Below the pieces are notes generated by a model. It was not told the DNA's origin. It did no database searches and worked only from the letters and a program-made list of their open reading frames with translations. Shown here piece after piece: positions 1 to 7,110 of a stretch of DNA of 17,523 bases. Position 1 is the stretch's first letter, and every line of letters begins with the position of its first letter. Source of the DNA: Bacteroidota bacterium. Lineage in GTDB: Bacteria; Bacteroidota; Bacteroidia; Flavobacteriales; Flavobacteriaceae. A program made the translations under genes and the position numbers. Where the stretch lies: the NCBI GenBank assembly GCA_023427845.1, contig JAEYZX010000026.1, forward strand, positions 1 through 17,523, in the 5' to 3' direction.

Positions 1-20
1 GGCTCGGAGATGTGTATAAG
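1..20. other. Nextera transposase adapter remnant (sequencing artefact)
   Basis: These 20 bases match the 3' part of the Illumina Nextera read-2 adapter exactly, including the first 13 bases of the Tn5 mosaic end (AGATGTGTATAAG). The expected continuation AGAGACAG is then degraded to TGAGAGACTG. An exact 20-base match is not expected by chance. The window therefore begins at an untrimmed contig end, and bases up to about 30 should not be treated as genomic. Confidence 0.93.
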
Positions 21-592
21 TGAGAGACTGCGTACATGCCGTGCTTGGCGGGCTTCGGATACGTATAGCAGTCATCGTCGGACATTCGATGGGCGGCTAT
101 GTGGCGCTGGCCTTCGCCGAGTTGTATCCTGAAATGGTAAAAGGCCTTGCGCTTTTAAATTCGACTTCACGTCCTGACAGTGATGAGCGTAAGCAAAATA
201 GGGAGCGAGCGATAGCAGCGGTAAAAAAAGATTACACTTCGTTTGTTCGGCTTTCAATCGCAAACCTATTCAGTCCCGACAATAAGGACCGTCTTTGGGA
301 CGAGATAGAGAAAGTGCGTTCCGAGGCTCTTCAAACACCCCTGCAAGGCATTGTTGCTTCGCTTGAAGGAATGAAAATACGAAGAGACCGCGAGGTGCTG
401 CTGCATTTTGCGCCTTACCCAAAGATTATGGTGTTGGGGAAAAAAGATCCGGTGCTAAGCTACGACGAAAATGTCGATCAAATAGAAAACACCAATGTGC
501 AATTGGTAACGTTTGGCGACGGACATATGTCGCATATCGAAAACCGGGACGAGCTGTTGGCCGTTCTGTTGAAGTTCCTAAAAAATATCTGA
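21..592 (+). CDS. alpha/beta-fold hydrolase, 5' end missing
   Basis: This is the C-terminal 190 or so residues of an alpha/beta hydrolase; the substrate is not predictable. The nucleophile elbow GHSMGG is near the start of the readable part (Ser23 counting from the GTG at position 20). A likely acid (KKDP, Asp143) and the catalytic His in GDGHMSH (His169) follow in the usual order. Family members are normally about 250-270 residues, so some 60-80 N-terminal residues with the HG oxyanion strand are missing. The apparent GTG start is created by the adapter junction and is not a real start. The frame is open from the junction, and the residues before the elbow (CVHAVL...) fit the family. The gene converges on the ABC ATPase gene, and their ends overlap by 15 bases. 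Confidence 0.85.
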
Positions 593-1255
593 ATTTTTAA
601 TTGTAGGCAGATATCCATGCTCGATTAATTGCTGCGGACTGTCAATCGGCACCGTACGTCCATCTAACATCAAAATATTGCGGTGCGATAAATTCATTAC
701 GTTTTCATAATTATGATCGGTGATGATTATTCCTTTTTGAATTGAATTGGAACGTATCATTTCACGTACTTTCTGGATCATTAAAGGTGCGAGGCCGCTA
801 AAAGGTTCATCAAGCAGTGCGGACGGATTTTGAAGGCCTACTTTAATTTCGAGATATCTTAGTTCACCGGCCGACAACTCATGGATATGTTTTCCGATAA
901 ACGTTGAAATGAATTCGTCTGCTAAAAATTCTGACTGACGTAATTTGGGTTTCGGCAACAAAATTGCCTGGCGGACTCCTAGGAATTTCGGAATAAAATG
1001 ATGCTGGCTCAAATAACTGATATCACTCAATAATTTTGAAGTCGATGATTTAACCACTCCGTCAATCCTTACAAATTTGTGTTCCGTTGGAATGATTCCG
1101 AAGATGATTTTTAAAAGCGTCGATTTCCCTGAACCATTTCTACCCAGGAGTCCGATTATTTCTCCTGTTTCGCACCGCAGATAAATATCCGAAAGCAATA
1201 ATTTATCACCGAAATATTTTTGAATGCTATCAATTTCAAGCAGTGATTTTTTCAT
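578..1255 (-). CDS. ABC transporter ATP-binding protein
   Basis: This is a stand-alone ABC ATPase of 225 residues that would power a membrane transporter from the cytoplasmic side. From the chosen Met, Walker A GRNGSGKS is at residues 38-45, the signature LSAGE at 127-131, Walker B with the catalytic Glu (LLDEP, Glu150) at 147-151, and the switch His at 181 (TDHN). The start is the ATG at 1255, not the upstream in-frame ATG at 1294, for two reasons. It gives the typical N-terminus MKKSLLEIDSI, and it overlaps the stop of the preceding membrane-protein gene as ATGA, a sign of translational coupling. The short 225-residue length and fold resemble LIV- or Lpt-type ATPases, but the partner here is a tiny membrane protein. 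The substrate is unknown. Confidence 0.9.
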   Translation of the reverse strand: MKKSLLEIDSIQKYFGDKLLLSDIYLRCETGEIIGLLGRNGSGKSTLLKIIFGIIPTEHKFVRIDGVVKSSTSKLLSDISYLSQHHFIPKFLGVRQAILLPKPKLRQSEFLADEFISTFIGKHIHELSAGELRYLEIKVGLQNPSALLDEPFSGLAPLMIQKVREMIRSNSIQKGIIITDHNYENVMNLSHRNILMLDGRTVPIDSPQQLIEHGYLPTIKNSDIF

Positions 1256-1578
1256 TTTTTCCGAAATAATGCAACACACATTGTTATTAAACATCCGACA
1301 ACGACATTAAGGATGAAGCTAGAAATCCAGAGATGTGCTCGTGTCAGCCCATTATTCAGAAAAAAAATATACTGGTGTTGGGATGAAGTTTCCTTGATTG
1401 CCAGGCTTGCAACAAATCCAAAAGTACAGAAGACGCCTAAAAATCCAGAAGTTCCCATAAGAATCAGTGGCACGAAAGAAAACGCCAAATTGATTGGAAG
1501 AATTGACCTGTAGAATACTATTATGTTAGTTAGCTTTCTGATTTTATTCCGTTTTTTCCGTAAAAGGGACGTCGGCAT
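1252..1578 (-). CDS. small membrane protein, candidate partner of the ABC ATPase
   Basis: The product is a hydrophobic protein of about 108 residues that I cannot assign to a named family. A basic N-terminus (LLRKKRNKIRK) is followed by a hydrophobic stretch at about residues 26-62 that could hold two membrane segments. A short loop (QYIFFLNNGLTRAHLW) follows, then a further membrane segment (about 84-104) and a basic tail, FRKK. The start chosen is the ATG at 1578, which overlaps the end of the addB-like gene by 35 bases. No ATG lies between it and the first membrane segment, though a non-ATG start nearer IRKLTN is possible. The stop overlaps the ATPase start as ATGA. The loop between membrane segments recalls the coupling region of ABC-2-type exporters. 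A permease role is inferred from context alone. Confidence 0.65.
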   Translation of the reverse strand: MPTSLLRKKRNKIRKLTNIIVFYRSILPINLAFSFVPLILMGTSGFLGVFCTFGFVASLAIKETSSQHQYIFFLNNGLTRAHLWISSFILNVVVGCLITMCVALFRKK

Positions 1579-4300
1579 CGAATATCTCCTGTAGCAAAAC
1601 AACAAGCTGGTCAGTATATTCGTGTATGATTTCCGGAGTAATTGTGCGAACGCCCACTTTGTATTCAAAAGGCATGAAACCACAGCGCATGTTTTTAAAT
1701 GATATGATGCCTGCTTCGATGATTTTTCCGTGCGCCAATTCTTCGAACATAAACGCGTAGGCCAGTACCTGAATTATTTTGTCGTTTTTGATATCACCCG
1801 TTAATCCGTCCCATTGTTTAAGAACCATATTTGCAGGGATCACTTTTCCGGTCTTATAATCTACGATCCGGATGACGCCGTTACGCTCTTCAATCCGGTC
1901 GACCGATCCTCCTATTACCACAGGCAAATCAAGTTTGGGGTGGATTAAAGTCCGTTCAAAACGTTGTTCAAGATGCAGCAGCTTTACTGTATCTCCATTT
2001 TTAAGATCGGCAAGTTCCATTTTAAGGAAATTTGAAACATTTCGTTTCGCAACCTCAAAAGCGAGCAGGTTGCGTCCTTTTTGAATTTCGCCTTCTTTGT
2101 AAACGGCGCGAAATTGCAGCAGCACTTCGTCGTTGGCACGTTTGAAGCAACTTTCCATATCACCAACCGTCAACTCCCTACCGATAAATGGCTCGTATAA
2201 CGCCCGCAACGATTCGTGAATTATAGTTCCCAGTGTGTTCAACGCTATATTTTCCTCTACCTCATCGACCTCAATTACACGAAGCACTTTACGGAAATAA
2301 AAATCGGTAGGATTTCGAATATAGCTTGTCAGCGCCGATGGTGAAAAGCCCTTTGCTGCTATCTCCCTTAGACGCAGTACCACGCTTTCGGACTTCGGGA
2401 TTACCATTGGCGTATAGGCAATCGATGAAAGTTCTGCATTGTAAATCTTTTGAGTCAGGCTGTGGTTGGGCTGCTTTTCGACTTCAAGCTGGGTGATGAA
2501 CCGACTTTTTTCTCCTGCATCGAGTCCGTCGCTTTCGGTGTTGTAAAGCAAATAAATATTCTTGGCACGTTGAAGCAGATGATAAAAATGATAGGTGTAA
2601 ATCGCGTCCTTTTCTTTGAATGTAGGCATTCCTTCTTCAATCTTGACATCATATGGAATTAGCGAATTGAGTGATTTTCCGGCAGGAAAGTTACCTTCGT
2701 TCATGGAAGTGATAATGACAGTATCGAAATCAAGCACACGGCTTTCGAGTACTCCCATAATCTGAAGGCCGTTTAAGGGCTCACCTTCGAAAGAAACTTC
2801 TGCCAAGTCGACAACTTGCTTATAGATTTCGTGTAGTGTGTCGATAGTATTGATATGTTGATGCCGCGAATAATAACTGCTGATTTTATTGATTACCTTA
2901 AAAATTGAATACAAGAACGCTTTTGTGATTTTTTCCTGTTCTGAATTGTTGCTTATTCTTGATTTGATCACTAACAATAAATCGGTTAAGATCTGAAGGA
3001 CGTGTTTCGGATCCTGATCCCATTTAGTGAATAATAGTCGGAAAGTCTCTGATATGTTTTGATTTAATTCAAAAAGCCGATGATGCGGGATAAAAGTGTA
3101 ATTATTGCGGTTGATCAATTGAACAAGTTCTGCTGTTTCGGCAATTGGTTCAATTAAAGGATGCGTTAATATATCAAGCACGTCTTTATAATAAAACACA
3201 TAGCCGGTTGGATTACGCTTAACTGCCGCGGTATGCATTTTAAAAAGTTTTGCAATAAGAATCTGTGCAGGATTATTTTTGCCGGGATAACCCATTGTTA
3301 TGTTAAGCGCGCCTACGGATGAAGGCAACGAATACAGCAAAGGAACCAACAGGTTTTCCTCGGCCAGAACTATTGCGACTTTATCAAGGCTCGCTTGCGG
3401 ATCTTCTTCCAACAGGCTTTCTATTATGCTGCCCGCAATTTTAGCCTGTCCAACCGACTTAGGTGTTCCGATTACCTGAATGTTCTTTGACGCTGCAAAT
3501 TCATTGTGTATCCATTTGAACTCATTTGTTTTGTAATGCCGCCACGTATTTTTAATTCTACGTATGAAATGGCCGGCATCATGTAAAGTATCTTCGACAA
3601 ACACACGATCGATGTCCCAATAAATTTCTGCTTTGTCAAGCGCCAATAAGTGTTCGATTATTTTTTCTTCCGCGGCGCTTAAAGCATTGAATCCTGCGAA
3701 TATGTATTTCGCTGAATTTTCCGAAGTTGTGAAATGCTCGAGATTATTGACCGCTTCCCTATAAATCAATCCCTGGTAACCAATTCCTTTCGATTGTAAA
3801 TGTTTGTACAGTGAGTGATAATAGTGTGGAAGTGTTTCCCAGAATTGTAGATGGTTTTCGAATAATGTGGTCTTGGTTTCAAGATCGAGCGACCAATGCC
3901 TGATTTTCTCTATATCCCGAAGATACGTCAGTACATGATCGGGATTACGCAGATAGCGGTCAATTTCATTAAAGTCCTGCAACAAAGTAGTCGCCCAGTT
4001 CGCAAAAAGATCGAAGGATTGCTGTTTTTGCTTTTCGGTTATATCGAGATAAACATCATAGTATTCAAATAGCAGTTCAATATTATCTATTGACCGAATT
4101 CCTGCAATTCTCTGGATGAAATCTTCAATGCTGATAATTTCGGGTGCGAATATGTTGCCGGTGATCTTCGCTTTTATGGCTTCTATTAAAAAGATCCGCG
4201 CACGTTTATTTGGTAAAACAACCGTTATACCGGTCAGGTTATCTTTGTGATTGTTGATTAATACAGAAGCAATTTGATCTAAAAAAGAAGTATTCCCCAT
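1544..4300 (-). CDS. addB: AddB-like PD-(D/E)XK nuclease / inactivated helicase subunit
   Basis: This 918-residue protein resembles the AddB subunit of AddAB/RexAB, which processes double-strand DNA ends for recombination. The N-terminus has LPNKRA where a helicase would carry Walker A, so ATP binding at that site is probably lost. Helicase-like remnants follow in the middle (LESRVLDFDTVIITSMNEG; LLQRAKNIYLLY). The C-terminal nuclease has HESLRALYEPF, GSVDRIE (Asp801) and DYKTG (Asp814, Lys816). Its Asp-Asp spacing of 13 equals that of RecB. Only two Cys occur in the whole protein, so the four-Cys iron-sulfur cluster of Firmicute AddB is absent. The start is the ATG at 4300. The in-frame ATG at 4345 is rejected because its extension is just the terminator hairpin and U-tract translated. 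The partner AddA-like gene is at 7111-10275. Confidence 0.88.
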   Translation of the reverse strand: MGNTSFLDQIASVLINNHKDNLTGITVVLPNKRARIFLIEAIKAKITGNIFAPEIISIEDFIQRIAGIRSIDNIELLFEYYDVYLDITEKQKQQSFDLFANWATTLLQDFNEIDRYLRNPDHVLTYLRDIEKIRHWSLDLETKTTLFENHLQFWETLPHYYHSLYKHLQSKGIGYQGLIYREAVNNLEHFTTSENSAKYIFAGFNALSAAEEKIIEHLLALDKAEIYWDIDRVFVEDTLHDAGHFIRRIKNTWRHYKTNEFKWIHNEFAASKNIQVIGTPKSVGQAKIAGSIIESLLEEDPQASLDKVAIVLAEENLLVPLLYSLPSSVGALNITMGYPGKNNPAQILIAKLFKMHTAAVKRNPTGYVFYYKDVLDILTHPLIEPIAETAELVQLINRNNYTFIPHHRLFELNQNISETFRLLFTKWDQDPKHVLQILTDLLLVIKSRISNNSEQEKITKAFLYSIFKVINKISSYYSRHQHINTIDTLHEIYKQVVDLAEVSFEGEPLNGLQIMGVLESRVLDFDTVIITSMNEGNFPAGKSLNSLIPYDVKIEEGMPTFKEKDAIYTYHFYHLLQRAKNIYLLYNTESDGLDAGEKSRFITQLEVEKQPNHSLTQKIYNAELSSIAYTPMVIPKSESVVLRLREIAAKGFSPSALTSYIRNPTDFYFRKVLRVIEVDEVEENIALNTLGTIIHESLRALYEPFIGRELTVGDMESCFKRANDEVLLQFRAVYKEGEIQKGRNLLAFEVAKRNVSNFLKMELADLKNGDTVKLLHLEQRFERTLIHPKLDLPVVIGGSVDRIEERNGVIRIVDYKTGKVIPANMVLKQWDGLTGDIKNDKIIQVLAYAFMFEELAHGKIIEAGIISFKNMRCGFMPFEYKVGVRTITPEIIHEYTDQLVVLLQEIFDADVPFTEKTE

Positions 4301-4311
4301 TTGATAAAAAT

Positions 4312-4341
4312 AAAAAAACGCCCCGATAAATCGGGGCGTTT
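4312..4341 (-). terminator. rho-independent terminator of the ompA-family gene
   Basis: Read on the minus strand this is a perfect stem, AAACGCCCCGA / TCGGGGCGTTT (arms 4331-4341 and 4316-4326), with a four-base loop (4327-4330) and a run of seven T ending at 4312. It is 22 bases after the ompA stop. It also ends about 12 bases before the addB start codon, so any transcript entering addB from ompA must read through it. Confidence 0.9.
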
Positions 4342-4362
4342 CCATAAACTATTTAGAAGAAA

Positions 4363-5778
4363 TTATTCTTTGATAAGCTTAACTTCAACTCGTCTGTTTT
4401 GTGCTTTTCCAGCAGCTGTTTTGTTTGTAGCAATTGGTTTGGTTTCACCGAAACCAGCTGACATCAAACGTGATCTTTCGATTCCGTTTTCGATCAAGTA
4501 ACCAACTACTGCAGCAGCTCTGTTTTCAGACAATGTCTGGTTCAATGCATTACTACCGTCGCTGTCAGTATGTCCTTCAACTACGAAACGAGCAGTTGGA
4601 TATTCTTTCAAGATTGAAGCAATGTTTTGAAGTACAGGGAAAGTTTGTTCTTTGAAAGTAGACTTACCGCTGTTGAACAAGATAGTCTTAGCATACTCAT
4701 TCAATTTTTTGATAGTCTCCTCAGTGATTTCTGGACATCCCAGGTTAGCGGCAGTACCTTTAACTGACGGACATTTGTCATCTTTGTCAAGTACACCATC
4801 ACCATCGGTATCCGGCCATGGGCAACCGCCATTTTCTCTTGGACCAGCCACAGAAGGACATTTGTCAACATTATCGGCAACACCGTCACCATCAGCGTCT
4901 GGACATCCGTTAAGTGCAGCTAGACCGGCAGTATCAGGACATGCGTCAGTTTTATCGGCAACTCCATCACCGTCTCTGTCTGGGCAACCATTCAACTCAG
5001 CTGGACCAGCTTCATTAGGACATTCGTCAGCACTATCCTGGATTCCGTCAAGGTCAGTATCAGGACACCCATTGAATTGTGCAAGACCAGCTACTTCCGG
5101 ACAAGCGTCATCTCTATCGTAAATTCCGTCACCGTCAGTATCTTTACCTCCGAATTTGAAAGTCAGACCTGCAAAATGCTGCATGTGTGCAGGCAAATTG
5201 TCAATCATACCTCTTTCCTGACGGTCGTCGAATGAGTGCTTGTAAGTAGATTTCCACTGAAGACCAACTTGCTCAGTAAACCAGAATGTGATTCCAAGAC
5301 CACCATTAACTGTAGCTCCATTAGCTTTGTCACCTAACCAAGTGTAACCACCACCAAGGTGAAGCGACGGATCGAACCATTTAACTCCGATCAATTCCAG
5401 GAAGCTGTACTTTACATCAGCATCCACTGCATAATATTTCAGGTCACCAGGGTTTGTTACTTCATAATCCCATGATTCGCCAACACGTTCGTTAACAAAT
5501 CTGTCGATGTTGTTGACTGATCCTGTGATTCCAACCGCAAAACCACTTCCTACATACTTCGAAACATTAAAATAAGAAACAGATGGTAGGATGTTCCAGT
5601 TGTCTTTGGCGTCAAAAAATTGCCCAAATTGATCTTCGACAGATGAAGCTGCACTGATTCTAGTGTCAACTGCATTTACTCCGAATGAAATTGCCCACGG
5701 ATTGTTTTCGTCCTGAGCCTGTGTGCTCAAACCGAACAACAGGACCGCTGCGGCAAAAATTTTGTTTAGATGTTTCAT
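4363..5778 (-). CDS. OmpA-family outer-membrane protein with TSP3 repeats (OprF/P60-like)
   Basis: This is a 471-residue outer-membrane protein that would anchor the outer membrane to peptidoglycan. A signal peptide spans residues 1-21 or so (MKHLNKIFAAAVLLF...QA). A beta-barrel-like N-terminal domain reaches about residue 210. Five thrombospondin type-3 calcium-binding repeats (DTDGDGIYD, DTDLDGIQD, DRDGDGVAD, DADGDGVAD, DTDGDGVLD) follow to about residue 350. An OmpA C-terminal domain ends the protein, with GHTDSDG (Asp405) and SENR (Arg420), the peptidoglycan-contacting positions in this family. The gene has its own promoter upstream and a strong terminator downstream, consistent with an abundant single-gene transcript. 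It lies between addB and kbl without an obvious functional link to either. Confidence 0.93.
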   Translation of the reverse strand: MKHLNKIFAAAVLLFGLSTQAQDENNPWAISFGVNAVDTRISAASSVEDQFGQFFDAKDNWNILPSVSYFNVSKYVGSGFAVGITGSVNNIDRFVNERVGESWDYEVTNPGDLKYYAVDADVKYSFLELIGVKWFDPSLHLGGGYTWLGDKANGATVNGGLGITFWFTEQVGLQWKSTYKHSFDDRQERGMIDNLPAHMQHFAGLTFKFGGKDTDGDGIYDRDDACPEVAGLAQFNGCPDTDLDGIQDSADECPNEAGPAELNGCPDRDGDGVADKTDACPDTAGLAALNGCPDADGDGVADNVDKCPSVAGPRENGGCPWPDTDGDGVLDKDDKCPSVKGTAANLGCPEITEETIKKLNEYAKTILFNSGKSTFKEQTFPVLQNIASILKEYPTARFVVEGHTDSDGSNALNQTLSENRAAAVVGYLIENGIERSRLMSAGFGETKPIATNKTAAGKAQNRRVEVKLIKE

Positions 5779-5814
5779 ACTTGATTTTATTTTTAGTTAC
5801 AAAAGTTATTAGAA

Positions 5815-5845
5815 CAAAAGTAATGTGTTAAATTTTAATCACAAA
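5815..5845 (-). promoter_or_regulatory. Bacteroidota-type promoter of the ompA-family gene
   Basis: The minus strand has TTTG at 5845-5842, 19 bases, then TACTTTTG at 5822-5815. This matches the Bacteroidota -33 TTG / -7 TAnnTTTG consensus. Transcription should start near 5809, giving a leader of about 30 bases. Confidence 0.65.
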
Positions 5846-5850
5846 GTGAA

Positions 5851-5867
5851 ATGTTAAAAAATAACAT
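5851..5867. other. AT-rich inverted repeat between kbl and the ompA promoter
   Basis: ATGTTA (5851-5856) is repeated inverted as TAACAT (5862-5867) around five A. It lies between the kbl stop and the -33 element of the ompA promoter. It could be a weak terminator for kbl or an operator, but the stem is short and AT-only apart from one pair, so the assignment is uncertain. Confidence 0.25.
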
Positions 5868-5884
5868 ATTTTTTAGACAATGGG

Positions 5885-7084
5885 CTAGCTTTTAAGAATG
5901 TTTAGAGAATGTGCTACATCTTTAAAAGATTTTATTGCATGATTCAAATGTTCAACGGTATGGGCCGCTGATAATTGAACACGGATCCGAGCCTTATTTT
6001 TCGGAACAACCGGAAAAAAGAACCCGATTACGTAAATGCCTTTTTTGAGCAATTCATCGGCCATTCGCTGAGATAATTTTGCGTCATAAAGCATTACAGG
6101 AACGATTGCCGAATCGCCATCGATGATATCGAATCCGGCCTCCTTCATTCCCTTTTTGAAGTAATTCGTATTCCATTCAAGCTTATCGCGAAGCGCTGTA
6201 TCATTTTCAAGGATTTCAAACACCTTTATCGACGCACCGACGATTGCCGGCGCAAGTGAATTCGAAAACAAATACGGCCGTGAACGCTGTCGTAATATTT
6301 CAATGATTTCTTTTTTACCGGTTGTGTAGCCACCCATTGCACCGCCAAGTGCTTTACCAAGTGTTCCGGTAACAATATCTACACGTCCCATGACACCTTT
6401 GGCTTCCAGTGTTCCTTTTCCGGTGGCCCCGATAAACCCAGCAGCATGGCATTCATCGACCATGACCAATGCGTCGTATTTATCGGCTAAATCGCAAATT
6501 TTATCCAGTGGCGCAACGACTCCGTCCATCGAAAACACGCCATCGGTAACGATCAACTTAAATCTTGCACCTGCTTCATTAGCTTTTATCAACTGTTGCT
6601 CGAGTTCGTCCATATTGCTGTTTTCGTAACGGTATCGCGCAGCTTTGCACAGACGAACACCGTCGATAATCGAGGCGTGGTTTAGACTGTCCGAAATGAT
6701 CGCGTCATTTTCATTTAGCAATGGTTCGAACACGCCGCCATTTGCATCAAATGCCGCGGCATACAAAATTGTGTCTTCGGTACCGTAAAATCGGGCGATC
6801 TTCGCTTCGAGTTCCTTATGGATATCCTGTGTCCCACAAATAAATCGCACAGACGACATTCCGAAACCATGCGAATCAAGCGCATCCTTCGCAGCCTGGA
6901 CAACTTCGGGATGGGATGATAGTCCAAGGTAATTGTTCGCGCAAAAATTCAATACTGTTTCACCTGTAGAAATAGTAATCTCCGCTCCCTGAGGCGATGT
7001 AATGATTCGCTCTTTTTTAAAAATGCCGTTATCTTCAATTGTTTTTAATTCGTTTTGAAGATGTTCTTTAATTTTTCCGTACAT
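5885..7084 (-). CDS. kbl: glycine C-acetyltransferase (2-amino-3-ketobutyrate CoA ligase)
   Basis: This 399-residue PLP enzyme of the alpha-oxoamine synthase family interconverts 2-amino-3-oxobutyrate plus CoA with glycine plus acetyl-CoA. It is the second step of threonine breakdown after threonine dehydrogenase. The PLP lysine is in TGTLGKALGG (Lys244, the same number as in E. coli Kbl). VDECHAAG gives Asp210 and His213, and SLNHASIIDG gives His136. Length and the N-terminus (MYGKIKEHLQNEL) match Kbl better than the paralogues BioF or HemA. No tdh gene is in the window. It follows the addA-like gene by 26 bases on the same strand, but a promoter motif at the end of addA suggests independent expression. 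Confidence 0.95.
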   Translation of the reverse strand: MYGKIKEHLQNELKTIEDNGIFKKERIITSPQGAEITISTGETVLNFCANNYLGLSSHPEVVQAAKDALDSHGFGMSSVRFICGTQDIHKELEAKIARFYGTEDTILYAAAFDANGGVFEPLLNENDAIISDSLNHASIIDGVRLCKAARYRYENSNMDELEQQLIKANEAGARFKLIVTDGVFSMDGVVAPLDKICDLADKYDALVMVDECHAAGFIGATGKGTLEAKGVMGRVDIVTGTLGKALGGAMGGYTTGKKEIIEILRQRSRPYLFSNSLAPAIVGASIKVFEILENDTALRDKLEWNTNYFKKGMKEAGFDIIDGDSAIVPVMLYDAKLSQRMADELLKKGIYVIGFFFPVVPKNKARIRVQLSAAHTVEHLNHAIKSFKDVAHSLNILKS

Positions 7085-7110
7085 CGATTTGTGTTTATTA
7101 TTTTAAAGTT

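Noticed and set aside
1256..1294. Upstream ATG for the ABC ATPase
   Set aside because: It would add 13 non-conserved residues that overlap the membrane-protein gene; the ATGA overlap start at 1255 fits the family.
4301..4345. Extended AddB start at the ATG at 4345
   Set aside because: The extra 15 residues are a translation of the ompA terminator stem and T-run; homologous N-termini begin at the MGNTSFLD start.
4652..5122. Plus-strand open frame of 156 codons with repeated SGH/TPSPS words
   Set aside because: It is the antisense of the TSP3 repeats in the porin gene; the repeats and the openness come from the coding strand.
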